Assembly (NCBI GenBank): GCA_026545225.1
Contig: CM048851.1
Span: 31,185,956-31,249,955 of the forward strand
Origin: Cornus controversa
Taxonomy: Eukaryota > Streptophyta > Magnoliopsida > Cornales > Cornaceae
Length of the DNA stretch: 64,000 nt
Reading direction: 5' to 3'
This document shows positions 11,501 to 25,610 of this stretch, piece after piece (within the stretch, counting starts at the first letter, position 1; each line of letters begins with the position of its first letter). A program made the translations under genes and the position numbers. The notes below the pieces were generated by a model. That model searched no databases and was not told the origin of the DNA. It worked only from the letters and a program-made list of their open reading frames with translations.

Positions 11501-14500
11501 GAGTGCCCATGTGTATATACACTGCACATCCCAAAGGTACCTAGTCGATATGGGACTATGATAACAACATGGACTCTCTTACTCCCCCTCAATGTGTCCT
11601 TGTCGATAAGACACAACATGGATATAGGTATGGGATGTGTCTGATACACAGCCAAACTAGACACTGAGATCCTCTCCATGTGATGGTGGAAGAAGAAGAA
11701 AAACTCAAAGTTGATACCAAAGAAGTATATCTTAATTCTAATATATTTAGTATTCCCTTTTATTCACTATGTTTTATTCATTTTAAATTGATTTGGAGAA
11801 AGCCTATAACAGGGTACCTAGAGATCTAATATAGAGGGTTCTAGAAAAGAGAGGAGTCACAAAGGGATACATTGACACAATAAAGGACATGTAAGATGGT
11901 TGTGTAACTATAATTAAAGCGCCTGTAAGGGAAACAAGTGAATTCCCAATTCAATAGGCTTACATCAAAGGTCAGTATTAAGCCCATACATTTTTGCCTT
12001 GGTAATGGATGAGCTAACAAGACACATCCAAGGTGAGATTCCATAGTGTATGTTACTTGCAGATGATATTGTTTTAGTTGATGAGACTAGAGGAGTTAAT
12101 GCCGAAATTGGACGTTTGGAGAGAAGCTTTAGAACTAAAAGGGTTTAAGATAAGTAGAAATAAAACTAAATATATGGTGTAACATTAGCAAATCTAGAAA
12201 TACAAATGAGAATGTAGTGAGGATTGAGACTCAAGAGGTACAAAAAAGTGAGCATTTTCGCTATTTAGGCTCAATTATTCATAATGAAAGAGAAATTGGA
12301 GATGACGTTAATCATATAATCAAGGCAGGATGACTTAAATAGAGGAGTGCATCTAGTATATTGTGTGATAAGTGTATCCTCTTACGATTGAAAGAGAAGT
12401 TCTATAGAATAGCTATTAGACCAGCCATAATTAATGGCATAGAATGTTGTGCAACTAGGAAACAACATTTGCATAAAGTGAGCGTAGCAGAAATGCAAAT
12501 GTTGAGATAGATTTGTGGCAAGACTAGAAAGGATAGAATTAGAAGTGATCACATTCAGGAGATGGTTGGAGTAGCACAATTTGGAGATAAAATGAGAGAA
12601 ATCGGTTAAGATGGTTTGGACATGTGCAAAAAAGACCTTTATGTGCGCCCGTTAGGAAAAGTGACATAGTCTAGATTGAGGTAATACAAGGGGAATAGGA
12701 AGACTAAAATTAATGTGGGTAGAATTAATAAAGGATATGCTAGCATGAGAATTGACTGAGGTTATAGCCTTAAATAGACTTAAATAGAGCAGAATGGAAA
12801 CATAGGAGTCATGTAGCCGACCCAAGTAATCAAGGAAAAGGCTTGGTTGTTGTTGTTGTTTTATTGATTTTAAATTATAATTTAGTAATCTAAAGTATAA
12901 TAGCATCAACATCATACATTACCTCATTATAGAATATTTGTATTTAAATGTGAAAGATGTGTCTACGTAGCCATATCCAAGTTTTGGACACAATGCAAGC
13001 CAATTCTCCCTAAGATTTGGGAATCAGGGATGTCCAACACTTAGACACACACCCACACCTGATACAAATAACTAAGTCCATGTAACAAAGCTCTATACTT
13101 GTCAACGGGTTTTACAATTGCATCATGCAAAACGACTTTTTCAAAACAAAAAATATATATTAAGTAATTTTAAATTAATTAAAAGGGCACACCTTTTTGC
13201 TTGAAGACACTAACCTCATGCACGATTTTGCTTCAAGTAACCCAAGCCATCCAGTCTGTGCGCATATGGGCACTTGTGTGTGTGAGCTCATGTGTAAGAG
13301 AGAGTAAAGAAAAGAAAAAGGAAAAATATAAGAAAGAACATGACGAGGAGGAATGAGATAGCTATTCCGAATGAACCCCTACCTTGTGGTGACAAGCTAT
13401 TCCAAATGAACCTCCGCCTCATCGTGACATTCTATAAATTCTTTTATGTTCGCTACTATTAGTACTTTTGTCAAACTCCACTTTGGCGTGCTAAGGCTTA
13501 ATGCATAACTTTACACAACCACTCTTAAAAAGGGGAGAAAAAGAAAAGAAAGAAAAAAAGGGGGGTTGCATTAGGTGGCTTGATAGCCAACGTAAAAATT
13601 GTCATGACTATATAAACATAAATCCCTTAGAATTATGAGTAAATTCTAAAATGTTCCCTCTGCATTTGCTTTTGGATGCTTCAAAAAGAATAAACAAGAG
13701 GTCATGCCTGAGCACCCGGATGCAGTGAAAGTGGGCAAGCATTTTGGTGAGTTCAAGTAATGGAGCTAGTCCAAGACAGTAGGCTTCTGTTACGAACTTG
13801 GAATATATGAACATTGACAAATAAAAAGATGAAACTAGCAGACAATATGATTAGAAGGAGAGCTAATATAGTGTGCTTACAAGAGACCATGTGGGTAGAA
13901 GAAAAAACTAAGGAAATTGAAAATACAAAAATAAAAACTCTTGCACAGGAAATAATAGATTTATAAATGGAGTAGGCTGAGTAGCAATGATTGTTGATAA
14001 GGCTTTAAAAGAAAAATTCACAGTTATTAAACTTATTATTAGAAAAAGGGATAAAATAATATTAGAAAAATTATATAGGATGGAAATATAGTTAATATAA
14101 TTAGCATTTACGCACCACAAAGTAGACTAGACAAACATATTAAAGCACAATTTTGGGAACATATATATGTATTAATTCAAGGTATGAAAAAGAGAAATTA
14201 AAAATAGAAGAGACTTTAATAATCATGTAGGAAAAGATCATGGAAGACATGAGATGGTGCATGGTGAACATGAATTTGGAGATATAAATGAGGTCGAGGA
14301 AGCTATCTTGGATTTTATGATGGAATAATATCAAATGATAATGAATGCCTATATGAAAAGAGAAATGAACATTTAATAACCTTTAAAAGTGAATTAAATA
14401 TAAATCAGGTGTTCAAGATTGTAAGGTCATTCTAGAAGAGTGGCTAACATCACAACATAGGTTGACAGTCTTACACGTGTATTAAAGGCAATCAAGGAAG

Positions 14501-17500
14501 AGAAATGTGATTATAAATTCACGAACTATATAATAAATTTTAAAAGGGAAAAACGTAAATTTATACAACAACAACAATAATCGAACCTTTTTTTCAACTA
14601 CTAGGGGTTGGCTACATAAATTCTATGTTTCCATTCCGCTCTATTTAAGGCCATAGCCTCAGTCGATCCATATGCTATCATATCCTTCTTTACTAATTCT
14701 ACCCACGTTAACTTTGGTTTTCCTCTTCCCCTAGTATTACCCTCAATGGGGACTATGTCACTTTTCCTAACGAGTGCACTTAAAGGTTTTCTTTGCACAT
14801 GTCCAAATCATCTTAACCAGTTTTATCTCATTTTATCTCCAATTTGTGCTACTCCAACCATCTCCCGAATGTGATCATTTCTAATTCTATCATTTCTAGT
14901 CTTACCACACATCCATCTCAACATTCGCATTTCTACCACGCTCACTTTATGCAAATGTTATTATCTAGTTGTCCAACATTTTGTACTAAAGTATAGTTGG
15001 TCTAATAGTTGTTCAATAGAATTTCCCTTTCAATCGTAAAAGGATACGCCTATCACACAATGTACTAGATGCACTCCTCCATTTAACCCATTCTACCTTG
15101 ATTCTATGATTAACGTCATCTCCAATTTCTCCCTCATTATGAATAATTGAGCCTAAAGAGCGAAAATGTTCACTTTTTTGTACCTTTTGATTCTCAATCC
15201 TCACTACATTAAATATTGGAAGAAATCACTAGGAAATAAGAAGATGAAACTAATATAATTTAGAATAGAATGGTTGGAATTATCAAATAAATAGCAAAAC
15301 AGATTATTAAAGAATAAAAAAGAAGTGTGTCATTAACTAAAAACTTGGCAGTAGAATGAGGATGTCCGATCAATCGTTAAAACGATAAGTGTTACAAACT
15401 TTGACCAAAAACTAAAAATAAGAAACCTTTAAGAAATAAATATATACAAGGAAGAAGTTAAAAATAAATAAAATAAAGAGAGAGAGAGAGAGAGAGAGAG
15501 AGGCTAAATAATAATTACATGATACATACGACAGAAAATAATAAGTACAGAATTTTTGATAAGTTGTTGCAAAGAATATGATAACCTTGGGGAAATTAGA
15601 AAAAAATAAAATAAAATTCACAGGATCAGGCTGTGCAAGGTGAAAAATGCATTAACTAAGATGAAAACAAGAAAGGATTTAAGATATTATGGCATTCGTA
15701 GATGATGATAGTGTCTTCGCTAACAAAATTATTCAATAAAATAAAAAATAACTAAAAAACTAAATGAGTGATATAGAAGTATTTTAGCACCTATATACAA
15801 AAACTAAAAGGGTACTCAAAGTTGTACAAGTTACGGTGGTATCAAATTAATGAATCATACTATGAAACTATGGAAAAGAGTGAGTGATCAGTGACTGGAG
15901 TAAACTACGATGGTGAAAAACAATTTAGATTTATGACAAGGAGGTCAACAACAGAAGCTATTTATTTACTAAGAATATTAAAAGAAAGATACTTAGAGAA
16001 GAAAAAAGATCCCATAATTTTTTGTAGATTTAAAAAAATCTTAAGATAGGTATTTTAGGGATCTAATATGTTGAAGTTATAAAACAAAGGAGTTACAAAT
16101 AGATATGTTGACAATTGTGGAAGAATTAAGTGAATTTTCAATTATTGTATGTTCATACCAACAACAAGCGTTAAGCCTATGTCTTTTTTGCCCTTGTTAT
16201 ATATGAACTAAGGTCGTATTTAATAACCCAATTTAGCACTTAATTTTGATTTGATAGCACATTTTGAGTGTCATTTAAAATGAGGTAAAATATTAAGTGA
16301 CGGTGACTTAACTTATAACTGAATGTTGAACGCTTTAAATTCAAAAAAGGTTTAAAAAAAAAATACTAAATTTACAATTACCTGTGAGATACTGAAAAAA
16401 AAAATTAATTAAATGTTTTATTATTATTTTTATTATTTTATTTTTTTTAAATATTTTATTTTTATTATTTCATTTCTATGTTTAGGATATGTTTGGATGT
16501 TCGGGTTTCCAATTTCAAGTATTGGTTTGATCCCGAGCATTTTCAAAGTTAAAGAATAGTTCTATGGAAAGGTGGGACGTGAGGATATGTTAGTCTTTTC
16601 CAAAAAGATTTGGGACGATTTCGGCATTTTTTTTTAGTGAAAGGTATTTTAGTAATTTCACATTATGGATGGCACCATTGAAAATTCTTTGAAAAAGAAT
16701 GGCATTGTGGTAGTTTTAGAGTAAAATGGAGGATAAAAGAGACTTTTCACTTGGGGAAGTCTAGAAGCTTCTAGAAGGGGTGGGAGATATAGATGTATAT
16801 CTATAGGTTTTGAGCTATAAAAGTCAAAATTTTCTTCCTCTCTCCCCATAAGTTCTGCCAGCCCTTTCTTTTTCCTCTCCATCTCTCATTTTGCTCTCTT
16901 TCTTCCTCCATTGAAGGTGCTTGAAGGCTAGGCTTGGACCAAGGTTGTTGGTGGTGGTTAGTGTTGGTGCTAGTAGCATGTAAGTGTTTCTTTCCACCAC
17001 TTTTGTCCATCTTTTTCTTCTACTTCCTCTCTTCATCTTCTTTTTCAATTATTGAAGTTTGAAGAATGAGTGTTGTGTATGGTTTGTAGTGTTGGAAGCT
17101 TTGGAACTTGAAGGCTTCCATTCCTTTCCATTGATTTCTCCATTAAAGCTTTTGAAGAAAAGTTAGGGTTTCAAATTGAATTTCAAAATTCAATTTGGGG
17201 GTTTCTTCAATCCTTCTTGGATTTAAGGTAGGAATGAATTTAACTTCCTTTCCTAATGTTTTAAGACTTTAGGAAGTGTTAGGTTGAGATTCTAACATGA
17301 ATTGCAAAATGTGTAAATTAAAATTTACTTTATTTCATGAAAATTTGAGGCTTTTGTGTTTTGAGCATGCTAAATGTGTTTAGACTTTGGATTATGCCTA
17401 TTAGTAGTATTAGGGAGGTTTACCATTGAGACATGTATGCCATTGGATCACTCGTGCTCTTAATTTGAAATTAAAGTGCACTTTATGGCATGATAACTCT

Positions 17501-20500
17501 AGTGTTGTGTAAGAACTAGAAGTTCTAAATTTCTTTTATAGTAATTGTGCTAATGATTGTAAATTATGGAAGTCTTGGGTCATCCATTAGTGTCTTGAAA
17601 TAAAAAGCTTAACTTTTGTTCAGGAAGAGTATTTTGGGAATAAGTGGTAACATGTATGCTTTGTTTGCTAATGTGTGTTCAAGCATCCTATATTTTACTT
17701 AATTAATGTGTAGGAATGCTAATGGATGGATTGGGTTTCATTTGAATTCATTGGACAACTTATGGACCATTAGGGGTATTTTGGTCATTCATGTGTACAT
17801 TAGTTAAGAATGCATGCTAGGTGGTTATTTAAAGTGCCTAAGTGTTTGTATACGCCTTTTGAACATGTTGAGCATGATAGGTAACACTTAGGAGAAATTT
17901 TGAAATTTTGACCATACTTTAATGTTTGGAGCTAGGGTTCCACGGTGCAACATGACTTTTGCATGAAATTATAATTGTTTAAATATTTTAAATTATGCTT
18001 AGAATGTACTAGAGCATAATTTGGTGTTAAATTAACATATTTGATTTGAAAGTTCAGTATGCTTGCTAGGTAACATATAAATTGCCTAGATGTACTAATT
18101 TGGTTAAATTAGGAATTTGGTTATGTCTTGATACAATATATATATGCAAGCATTGAAATTGAATGTTTAAAGTCCTACTGAAAAGGATTTGAAGGTTTAA
18201 AACCCTATTGAAAATAGACATTTATTTAAGTGGAAATTTTGCTTAAAGAATGACTCATTGAAAGCTTGGTGCACATAGATGTAGAACCAATGCTATGAGG
18301 ATAATTATTATGGACATTGTTATTACATTGTTCATATTGATCATTTTTTTCATACTATTCATATTATGTGTGAGTTATGATTTTCGAGAAGTTTTAAATA
18401 GTCGGAATTGAAAATAGAGGCACAAAGATGCTTGGTGGTTGATAAGTCCACTTGATTGGCCAGTGGTTTCACGTCGACCTGCGGACTAGTAATCCGGAAT
18501 GACGGAATGTACAGAAGTACTATTTGAGGATTGCTCTGTTGATGCGTGTGTCACGACTATTTGAGTTACATGTGGTGTGTGGGTGTGTGTGTCATCTGCA
18601 CTGCATCTAAATAAGCAAACTGTTCATTTCAAGTTTTATGCTTTTTAAACCATTATGAATAGGTTTACTATTCCGTTGTTATGGACGAGTTATGGCTTCA
18701 TTGTTTATGGACAGGTTATATTTCAAGCTTATGTGTAAAGGTATTTAGCGAATACTTGTGAAGCATGTGAGAAGGGAAATGGAACATGTTAGAAAGAACA
18801 ATGTTGCGTACATGTCCCCTTAGGAATTCTTACTTTAGTCTGAAGTGTTTAGGAGGGGACAGTTGAGTCATTTCTACTGAGTCGTCGTTGCTCACCCTAC
18901 AGATGTACCACATTTTTCAAGAAATAGGGATGAAAAGGATGTTGCTTGAGCTCCAGAAAGCTTGACGTGGCATATTTCTTTTTTTGGTGTTTTGTAGTTA
19001 TACTTGCATGTAGTAGGTATAACTTGGATAACATGTATGTTACGTTATTCGGAGCCAGTCTGTTGGCTTAGTACTTCTGTACTTGTATGACATGTCATAA
19101 TCAAGAGTTTTGTGACTTATCTTCTCTATTGAGCATGTTTAGTGTATGCTAATTATAGTTAAGTTGTTTATCGCTTCCGCAGTGACGACTTTGATGTCAG
19201 CTCAGGGTCCGGGGTTCGGATCCTTTTCTATTCCTTTCTTATATTTTCTTTTAGTCATAACTCGGGTCTTTGGGATTCAGGACTTACTGCTTAAAACTTC
19301 AGCACTTAAAGTTCAACTCCTAAAATTTTCAATATGTAACATATTCACAGAATGAGAATAGTAGAAATGCGAATGTTGAGATGATTGTGTGGCAAGGACC
19401 AAGAAAAGGATAAAATTAGAAATAAACACTTCCATGAGATAGTTGAAGTAGCACCAATTGGAGGTAAAATGTGAGAAAACTAGTTAAAATGGTTTGTCTA
19501 TATGCATCATCGACCAGAATCTGCACCGGTGAAGAAAAGTGACATGGTGCTTAATCCTTATTGATGGTAATGCTAGGGGGAGGGGAAGACCAAAACTTAC
19601 AAGGACTGAGATAACTAGAAAAGATACTTTTAAATTTATTTTTACTGAAGTTATGGCATTCTGTGGAACAAAATGGCAACATGAGATTCATTTAGCCAAC
19701 CCTAAATAGTTGGAAAAAGACTTTTGTTGAGTTGTGTACTATTAGTTCTTTTGTCAATCTATAATTATGAATGTGTTGTGGTAAAGTTGATCTTTGTAGT
19801 TTCATGAAACAAAAAAAATTCAAACATGATTGACCCCACTTAATGGAAATCCATATTCTGCCCCTACACAAGAACACATTATCATCCAAAAAGTCTTCTG
19901 AATTTTAAAATGGAAATATGAAAACAATGCAGATAACATTTTTTGATGTGCTTACAAAAACTTTTTTTCCAAGAATTTTCATGAAAAACAATAGCATTAA
20001 AAGTAAGATTTTAGATTTGCAAAAACTAGGATCCATAAAAAACCAAAACAACCCAAAAACTGGCCCCTCATTTGGGAAGCTTTAATCATTTCATTTTTAA
20101 AAACTAATTCATTTTTTAACATGAAAAGAGTAACTTATTTTCCGGTGAGTAAAAGAAGTTGTAACTAATGATAAACATAAAGTAAAATGTCAATCACAAA
20201 AACAAGTGGGTCCAAGCAAACAAACCCTGTTCATATTCTCGAACTCGACGTTCAACATCATCAACATCTGCAGCTTGCCGCAAAACCCCTTCTACTTTGA
20301 CTCCTGCAACGTTATTGCCAAATGATAAGGAAAACAGACCTGCATAAAAATAAATAAAAGCATATCTATCTGAAAAGTATAAAGGGAAGAGCTTATAATT
20401 GGTTGCAGACACTTGTGAACATAGTCTTTGGTGGAAGTTTTACCTTAAGAAATTGTGTGGGGAAGGAAGAAGACAAGACAAGGCCTAATACAGGTACTAC

Positions 20501-23500
20501 AATTACCTCTAATGGGCCATAATAAGCCAACAAAGATCATTAACACACTATAACAAAATTAATTCAAAATTCAACCACAGTTGATTTATCACGTGTATTA
20601 ACTTATCGGTAAGCATGTGTATTAACTTAACAGTAAGCTGAGAAGCAAATTGACCAAATAGATTAAGATACTTTCTCCACCAATCACTTCCTAACACACC
20701 TTTCTGAATTCATTTGGTGTTACACTGGGTGCTGGGAGGAGAGGACAGGAGACAATACTAACCTCTGCCTCTGCCATTAACATGCACAAATTGGCTGCTC
20801 CTGGGACTCCTCATACTCGTCAAACTCAGCATGAAGTATTGCAAACAAACTATTTTGTTCACATGCCTTATACTGTAATATCCAGTCTTCAATTTAAAGA
20901 GAATGATTAAGACCTTGCGGTGGTACTTATATTGCAAGGCTAAAGCCTATCCGCTAGACAAAATACTAATACAATTCACAACAGTATGAGATCTGAATAT
21001 TAAAAAAAAATAGAAAATCATTTAATTCATAAGAGATTGTGTATAATAAATCAATCCAGTTTACAGAATTAACAATTGCATCTGCTTTCTTTTTTTTTAC
21101 TCTAGGGTAAAGTAAATTAAGAACTTGAAACTTCACAAGCCTGAGAACTGTAGATCACAGAAATCATCATGGCATAAACCTTTAATGTCAGTAGAAAGAG
21201 AATCTCACCATGCAGTTCTATAAACCTAAGGGCTTTCTCCAAGAACGATGGAGTTCCATCTATATCTTCCAATGCAAGTAAAATTGGCCTACCAATGACG
21301 AAGCGTTTCATTGGCAGTCTATCCTTCACTGTTGAGAATTAGAAAAATAAATAAATATCAATTCCACGACAAAGCAAAGCACAATGCAAATCAAGCAACT
21401 ATCCAGGTTTATATCAAAAAACACATCCACATCAGAAAGACTCATCCCAATTTCAAGTCCATGAAAAAGCCTTCACATCTGTCATAAATATTCTTTCAAC
21501 CAATTCTACACCAGAACAGAGTTAAAAAAAATATACAAGAGAGAGAAAAAAAAAAAAGAATAAACAAAAAAAAAGCCTTTTTTCCCAACTGCTTGGGGTC
21601 GGCTACATGAATCATATTTTTCCATTCCGCTTTATCTAAGGCCATAACCTTAGTCAAACCACATGTTACATATCCTCCCTTACTAACTCCACCCACATTA
21701 AATTTAGTCTTCCCCTTCCCCAAGCATTACACTAAAAAAAAAAAAGAATAAATAACAAAAAGTAATCACAAGACTAAAAGCAGTCATGTCACAAAACAAT
21801 TCCTTTAACTCGTTTATATAGCAAACTTGACCCGCTAATGCAGAATTGGTGAGTTACAAGTTACAACCAGAACTTCTTACTTGAGCATGACCATTATTTA
21901 TGTAGATTTGTCAGTTATCATTTGTACATAATATTTAACAATTCAAATGTAGATAACATGTCCTTGGTAGATTGAATAATAATTGAAGAAACAAAGTCAA
22001 GCTTCTCACCACACCCCTTTAAACCCCAAAAAAAGGTCAAGCTACAGGCATACTCAACCATAGGAGAGTAGAAGGACCATAACAACTATTGCAAACTCAT
22101 GAAATTTAAGGGATTAATTATTATTATTACTTTTACATTGCTTATGCCAACAAACTACTTTCATAAATCATCAAGGAGTTCAGATGCAACAAATTTACTG
22201 CATGCAAACAAAAGATAGGAGCTAAATCAAATGATAAATGCGAAAAATGGCCATATTAACAAGGAGCTTACTCTGTTCAGAAGAATCATCAGCTGCACCG
22301 GTTTTATCATTCTTTAATATGCCAGTTTGCCCCATCACAAGATTGGCGCTTGGTGCTTGTGCCAAAGCTTCCTCAAGTGCAGTCTTCCACTCAAACAAAT
22401 CCTCCAAAGTTTCAGCCTGCAGATCAAAAGCCAATGAGTGCATCACAGCAGCAGTTGGACAACTTGAATAAAAATACTAGAACCTTCATCATGATTATGA
22501 CAGTGATGGTGGTGGTGGTGGTGCTGCTGATGATGATGACAAACATGATCATTAATTAAAACAATGCAGGAAAGAAACTCAATTCATCCCCACAATCTCC
22601 TCTGTATTTACTTTGCCCCAACAGCATTTGACTTCACCTAGTTTTCCCATTTCTTCTCAATGCTTATCCCACTGGAATAAACATCTAATCAACCAATCTA
22701 GCACCAAGATGCACAAGGGCGCTTTCTTCTCCCAGTCTCTAATATTTGGGCCACAAGACACTTATTCTTACAATTGTAGCAAATCTTTCCAATTTCAACA
22801 AGATTATTCTTCTTCTCAATAAGTTGCCTGTGAAAATAAAGCATCAAAAACTCCACCAAATTATCACTATTTTTCCAACTTTCCATCTTTCATTCCAAAA
22901 CTATTCCCTCCAGGTACATTTTCCTAAAAAGCATTTGTTTCAATCATGTAGTTAAGATAGAATACTGCAACCAGATTATGTCTAAAGGTAGCAACTCTAT
23001 ATGTTTATCATTTTCCCACCAAGTTGTACTGCTATACAGAACCAAGATTGATACAGTTAAATATACAAGACTCAACTCAAAAAAGCCTTTTCCCAACTAT
23101 CTGGGGTGGACCGTAGTCTTAGTTAAATCACATGCTTTCGTATCTTTTCTAAGTAGGGTAAACTGCAGAAAAAAAAACCCTGTGATATACATATAGTGCA
23201 TATATGGGCATGCATAGTAAAAAACACCCCCCAGGTTTTAGAAGTCTGCAAATAAGGACCTATGCCTTCCATAAGACTAAAATGACCTTATATTAGTATA
23301 TTGGTAATATCTAAGTGTTGTTTCTCTCTCTGAACCCTATACTCTATTTCTAGCCAGTGTTGGTTCATAATAGAAGCTGGATATTATGTCTAATCATAAA
23401 AAAAAAGGAAAGAAAGAAAGAAAAAAGAAGAAGATATCTTTCCATGTCTGCGTAATGTATGTGCATATATATAATAATAAAAAAATGCTTATATGTCATG

Positions 23501-25579
23501 TGACTCATGTATTAACAGCACGAGTCTAGTGTGAGCTGTGAAGCCTCTCCATATATACATAAATTTATATAGAACCATAGGAGTCTCCATATATATGTGT
23601 GTATGTGAAACAATGTGCCACTTAATAGTATAGCTGACTTTTAGCCTGAAACGAGTATGTATGTATTCTAAATTGATTAAAAGCACTTAATATTTTTAAG
23701 TTACATGCTGAATAGTTATTTTTATATGTTTCTCATTTTTTTTATCACAAGTTTATCAATTCATCAACTTTTAGTTTAAATCAACAAAATATAATCCTCT
23801 TCACTTAATGTTTAGCTTTACAAAAATTTCCTACACGAAAAATTTATTGTTACTTAAAATCTTGAATGTTAAGAAGTACTCTTGTTAATCTTTTATACGT
23901 GGATGTATCTATCATGTGTTATGTGCACAATTTTCAAATTAAATGGAAATAAGGAATTAATTAGTGCTCTTGTTTTCTCTACTAGAAAATTAGTGTTTCA
24001 CAAAGTTTATAATGTGTAACGTTTAATTTGGTTTAACTGAATTTAAAATTCTAAATGGGTGTTTATGACAATTTGCTTTTGCAATGGTTAGAGGGGGGTA
24101 TTTGCAACCTTTTGCAAAAATAGGGACTGACAGCTCATTTTAAAAAGTAAGGGGTGATTTTGCACAAGTGGTAGATCACAGGGGTGTTTTCCGCACTTTA
24201 CCCTTCTAAGTATTTAAACCCATCTTAGTTTTTTTCTTCCTCTTCCCTTAGGATCACGTCACTTATCCTAACCAGTATAGTTAATGCCTGTCGTTGTACA
24301 TAACTAAACCATCTTAATCTGTTCTCGCTCATTTTATCTCCAATCGGTACTCCTTCAACCATCTCAAGAATGTGTTTATTTCTAAAACTCTAATTGAAAT
24401 TTATATTTATGAAAAATCATTATTCATTAAGAAGCCATCAATCTTTAACATTCAATTGACACATTCTATAAAAAAAATTAAGTAATCTTTCTCACTACAT
24501 CATTATGTTAGAAGCTAGGTTTCTGCTCGGCTCGGCCAAAGCCCAAGCCCAATGGTGGACCAGGTTGCTCATTTGGTGGCGGGCCTGTGCTTGGGATTTA
24601 TGCCCAGCCCACTAGGCCCACAAGAGGAAGGCCAGGCTAGGTGCATAGGCCCAGAATTTCATATAAATAAGTATATAACTTATATACAAGAATTAAATTA
24701 ATAATACATTATTATATATATTACTTATGTAAGTTATTAAGTTAGTAAATAAATTATTTAAGTCATTAAGTTATATATCTTATACAAGTTATTAATTTAT
24801 TATGTAACTTATGCAAGTTATTAAGCATATAACTTATAACTTTAATGTACTAATATAATTATATTACCTTATTACTTAATATAGTACCTTATATAAGTAT
24901 ATAACCAGAGTAAGTATGGTATACGTATATTATTATCTACTAAGTCATTGTATTACTAAGCAATATATAGTTACTACTTACTATAAAAGTAGAAGTAATA
25001 TAACTAAACAGCATTAATTACGTTGCTAACACATTTACATGAGTTATTTAACAATAATATTTTTACTTATAAAAAAAAATATACATTTACATGAGTTATA
25101 ATGTTATATTTATCAATCAACATATACATATATTAATTACACAACTAATAAATAATACACTTATATAGGCTATATTACTAATAACTTGTATACTTTAATA
25201 CTTATAACTCAGATATTTATATATTTATTTTACAAGTAATTACTTACTAATTACTATATAACTTAACTGTAACTCAAAAATAATTAGGTAAAAAGTTATT
25301 ATTTAAAATTTAATAAGGAGATATATAAGTAATTATGTAAGTAACCTAAATATTACTTAGTTATAATATTGATTCACCTGTATTTAGAGCAAAATAAGCT
25401 CCATTATAACTCAAAAATTAGTTCAGCTTAGTCAAATTATAGTGAAATTTAAACTCATCCCAATTATGCCCCAAAATTAGCCCACCTTAACCCAATATTA
25501 AGTCCAATTGGCCTAGACCACTGACCCTCCAGCCAGGAAAATGCCCAGCCCATTGCCGACCCCTATTATGTTAACATAA

Positions 25580-25610
<31 letters not shown>

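Larger units (their letters stand above)
3433..11566 (-). mobile_element. TRIM (miniature LTR retrotransposon), split by two later insertions
   Basis: The ends are flanked by ACATG at 3428-3432 and 11567-11571. Left LTR: 3433-3543 plus TAACA at 6220-6224. Internal domain: only 6225-6322, with a polypurine tract next to the left LTR (CTCCCCCTCAG on the plus strand) and a tRNA-Met-type primer site (GCTCTGATACCA, 6311-6322) abutting the right LTR. Right LTR: 6323-6336 plus 11464-11566. The LTRs share TGATAAACCCATG, GTAGAACTCATCCTTGAAAA, a TATATACACTGCA box and GATRTGGGACTATG. Without the insertions the element is about 330 bp and carries no protein-coding capacity. It reads on the same strand as the host gene. 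Confidence 0.85.
13781..19740 (+). mobile_element. RTE-type LINE remnant, longer copy, interrupted twice
   Basis: Endonuclease domain at about 13830-14480: [21 protein letters not shown], an [12 protein letters not shown] region near 14095, and [14 protein letters not shown] near its end. RT N-terminal half at about 15700-16214 ([36 protein letters not shown]). The 3' end at about 19347-19715 (VEMRMLR to a [15 protein letters not shown] end). A second RTE copy (14566-15213) and a long LTR-like block (about 16490-19340) separate these parts. All are full of stops; boundaries are approximate. Confidence 0.72.

Noticed and set aside
16658..17048. Overlapping minus-strand open frames rich in Lys and Glu
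   Set aside because: Low-complexity translation of a pyrimidine-rich stretch in the LTR-like block; no start context or family.
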